6,077 nt of DNA. Origin: Oscillospiraceae bacterium (lineage in GTDB: Bacteria > Bacillota_A > Clostridia > Oscillospirales > Oscillospiraceae). The notes below the pieces were generated by a model, which made no database searches, had not been told where the DNA came from, and worked only from the letters and a program-made list of their open reading frames with translations. Location of the stretch: assembly GCA_902789835.1 (NCBI GenBank), contig CADAPN010000229.1, positions 1 through 6,077 of the forward strand. Reading direction: 5' to 3'. Below are positions 5,891 to 6,077 of this stretch, in pieces; position 1 is the stretch's first letter; each line of letters opens with the position of its first letter. The translations under genes were made by a program, and so were the position numbers.

Positions 5891-6077
5891 GTAGTTCCTC
5901 CGTCGCCTTTGAGAGAATTCACATTTTGGTAATGAATCCTTCTGACGGAAAACCCAAAGCGCTCTCTGTATATTCTCTTTTATGGGTATCGGCTTAGCTC
6001 AGCAAAGCACGAGATGTAGCGACGGCCCTTGAAAGTCTTGTGAAGAGCTGAGCTGGCTGGAACCTGCGGTTGTAACG
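5891..6077. other. Unassigned region upstream of the heat-shock promoter
   Basis: No complete gene is visible. On the minus strand all three frames are open from the window edge only to stops at 5999-6001, 5994-5996 and 5980-5982, giving at most 31 codons that match nothing I recognise; one could be the end of an upstream gene. On the plus strand short frames close quickly. The left half (5901-5980) is richer in A and T. The right half contains the inverted repeat 5994-6003/6047-6056, and a TATATT box (5969-5974) on the plus strand lacks a good -35. A structured RNA or leader running off the window is possible but not shown. Confidence 0.4.
5994..6056. repeat. Inverted repeat with 43-nt interior
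   Basis: AGCTCAGC (5996-6003) pairs perfectly with GCTGAGCT (6047-6054), and two outer T-G pairs (5994-5995 with 6055-6056) extend it to 10 pairs in RNA read from the plus strand. The 43-nt interior is GC-rich and could fold further. No RNA family was recognised. Confidence 0.4.

Noticed and set aside
5991..6010. tRNA-like string GGCTTAGCTCAGC
   Set aside because: It resembles a D-arm start, but no matching anticodon arm, T-loop (GGTTCGAATCC type) or acceptor stem follows.
6021..6077. RNase P RNA-like string CCTTGAAAGT followed by TGGAAC
   Set aside because: The match to type B RNase P RNA is short. The universally conserved GGAAAGTCC and GCGGTAAACCCC blocks are absent.

Overview
The window carries a heat-shock operon of the Firmicutes type, hrcA-grpE-dnaK-dnaJ, read entirely from the minus strand (right to left, 5812 down to 924). 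It faces the end of an unrelated plus-strand gene at the left edge. The gene order, the CIRCE operator, the short Gram-positive form of the DnaK nucleotide-binding domain, the strong Shine-Dalgarno sites and the GC-rich third codon positions suggest a GC-rich member of the Clostridia, perhaps Oscillospiraceae-like. That taxonomic guess rests on remembered family sequences, not on a search.

Layout. Positions 1-831 (+): the 3' part of an unrecognised gene with an Ala/Glu-rich stretch followed by beta-rich sequence. Positions 855-893: a strong hairpin that can serve as a shared terminator for this gene and for the operon. Positions 924-2054 (-): dnaJ. Positions 2055-2245: a 191-bp gap with two hairpins and an 18-bp near-palindrome. 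Positions 2246-4010 (-): dnaK, broken by an internal deletion with a frame change at about 2837. Positions 4011-4112: a short gap with a hairpin. Positions 4113-4766 (-): grpE. Positions 4766-5812 (-): hrcA, overlapping grpE by one base and lacking about 15 codons of its DNA-binding domain. Positions 5814-5890: an overlapping promoter, CIRCE operator, extra CIRCE half-site and ribosome binding site. Positions 5891-6077: no assignable gene, but one long-range inverted repeat.

How the genes work together. DnaK is the ATP-driven Hsp70 chaperone, DnaJ delivers substrates and stimulates its ATPase, and GrpE exchanges ADP for ATP. HrcA represses the operon by binding CIRCE, which here overlaps the -10 box and the predicted transcription start. 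In this family the GroEL chaperonin helps HrcA fold, which makes repression sensitive to the load of unfolded protein.

The most striking observation is that two of the four genes lack a conserved block. hrcA has lost the segment that forms the wing of its winged helix (about 45 nt, in frame). dnaK has lost about 28 codons at the start of its substrate-binding domain (about 83 nt, out of frame). Either this is a lineage with a damaged heat-shock circuit, or, more likely, these are assembly deletions. Raw reads would settle it. The second observation is a perfect extra CIRCE half-site lodged between the hrcA Shine-Dalgarno and its ATG. I found no clear case of a wholly new system.
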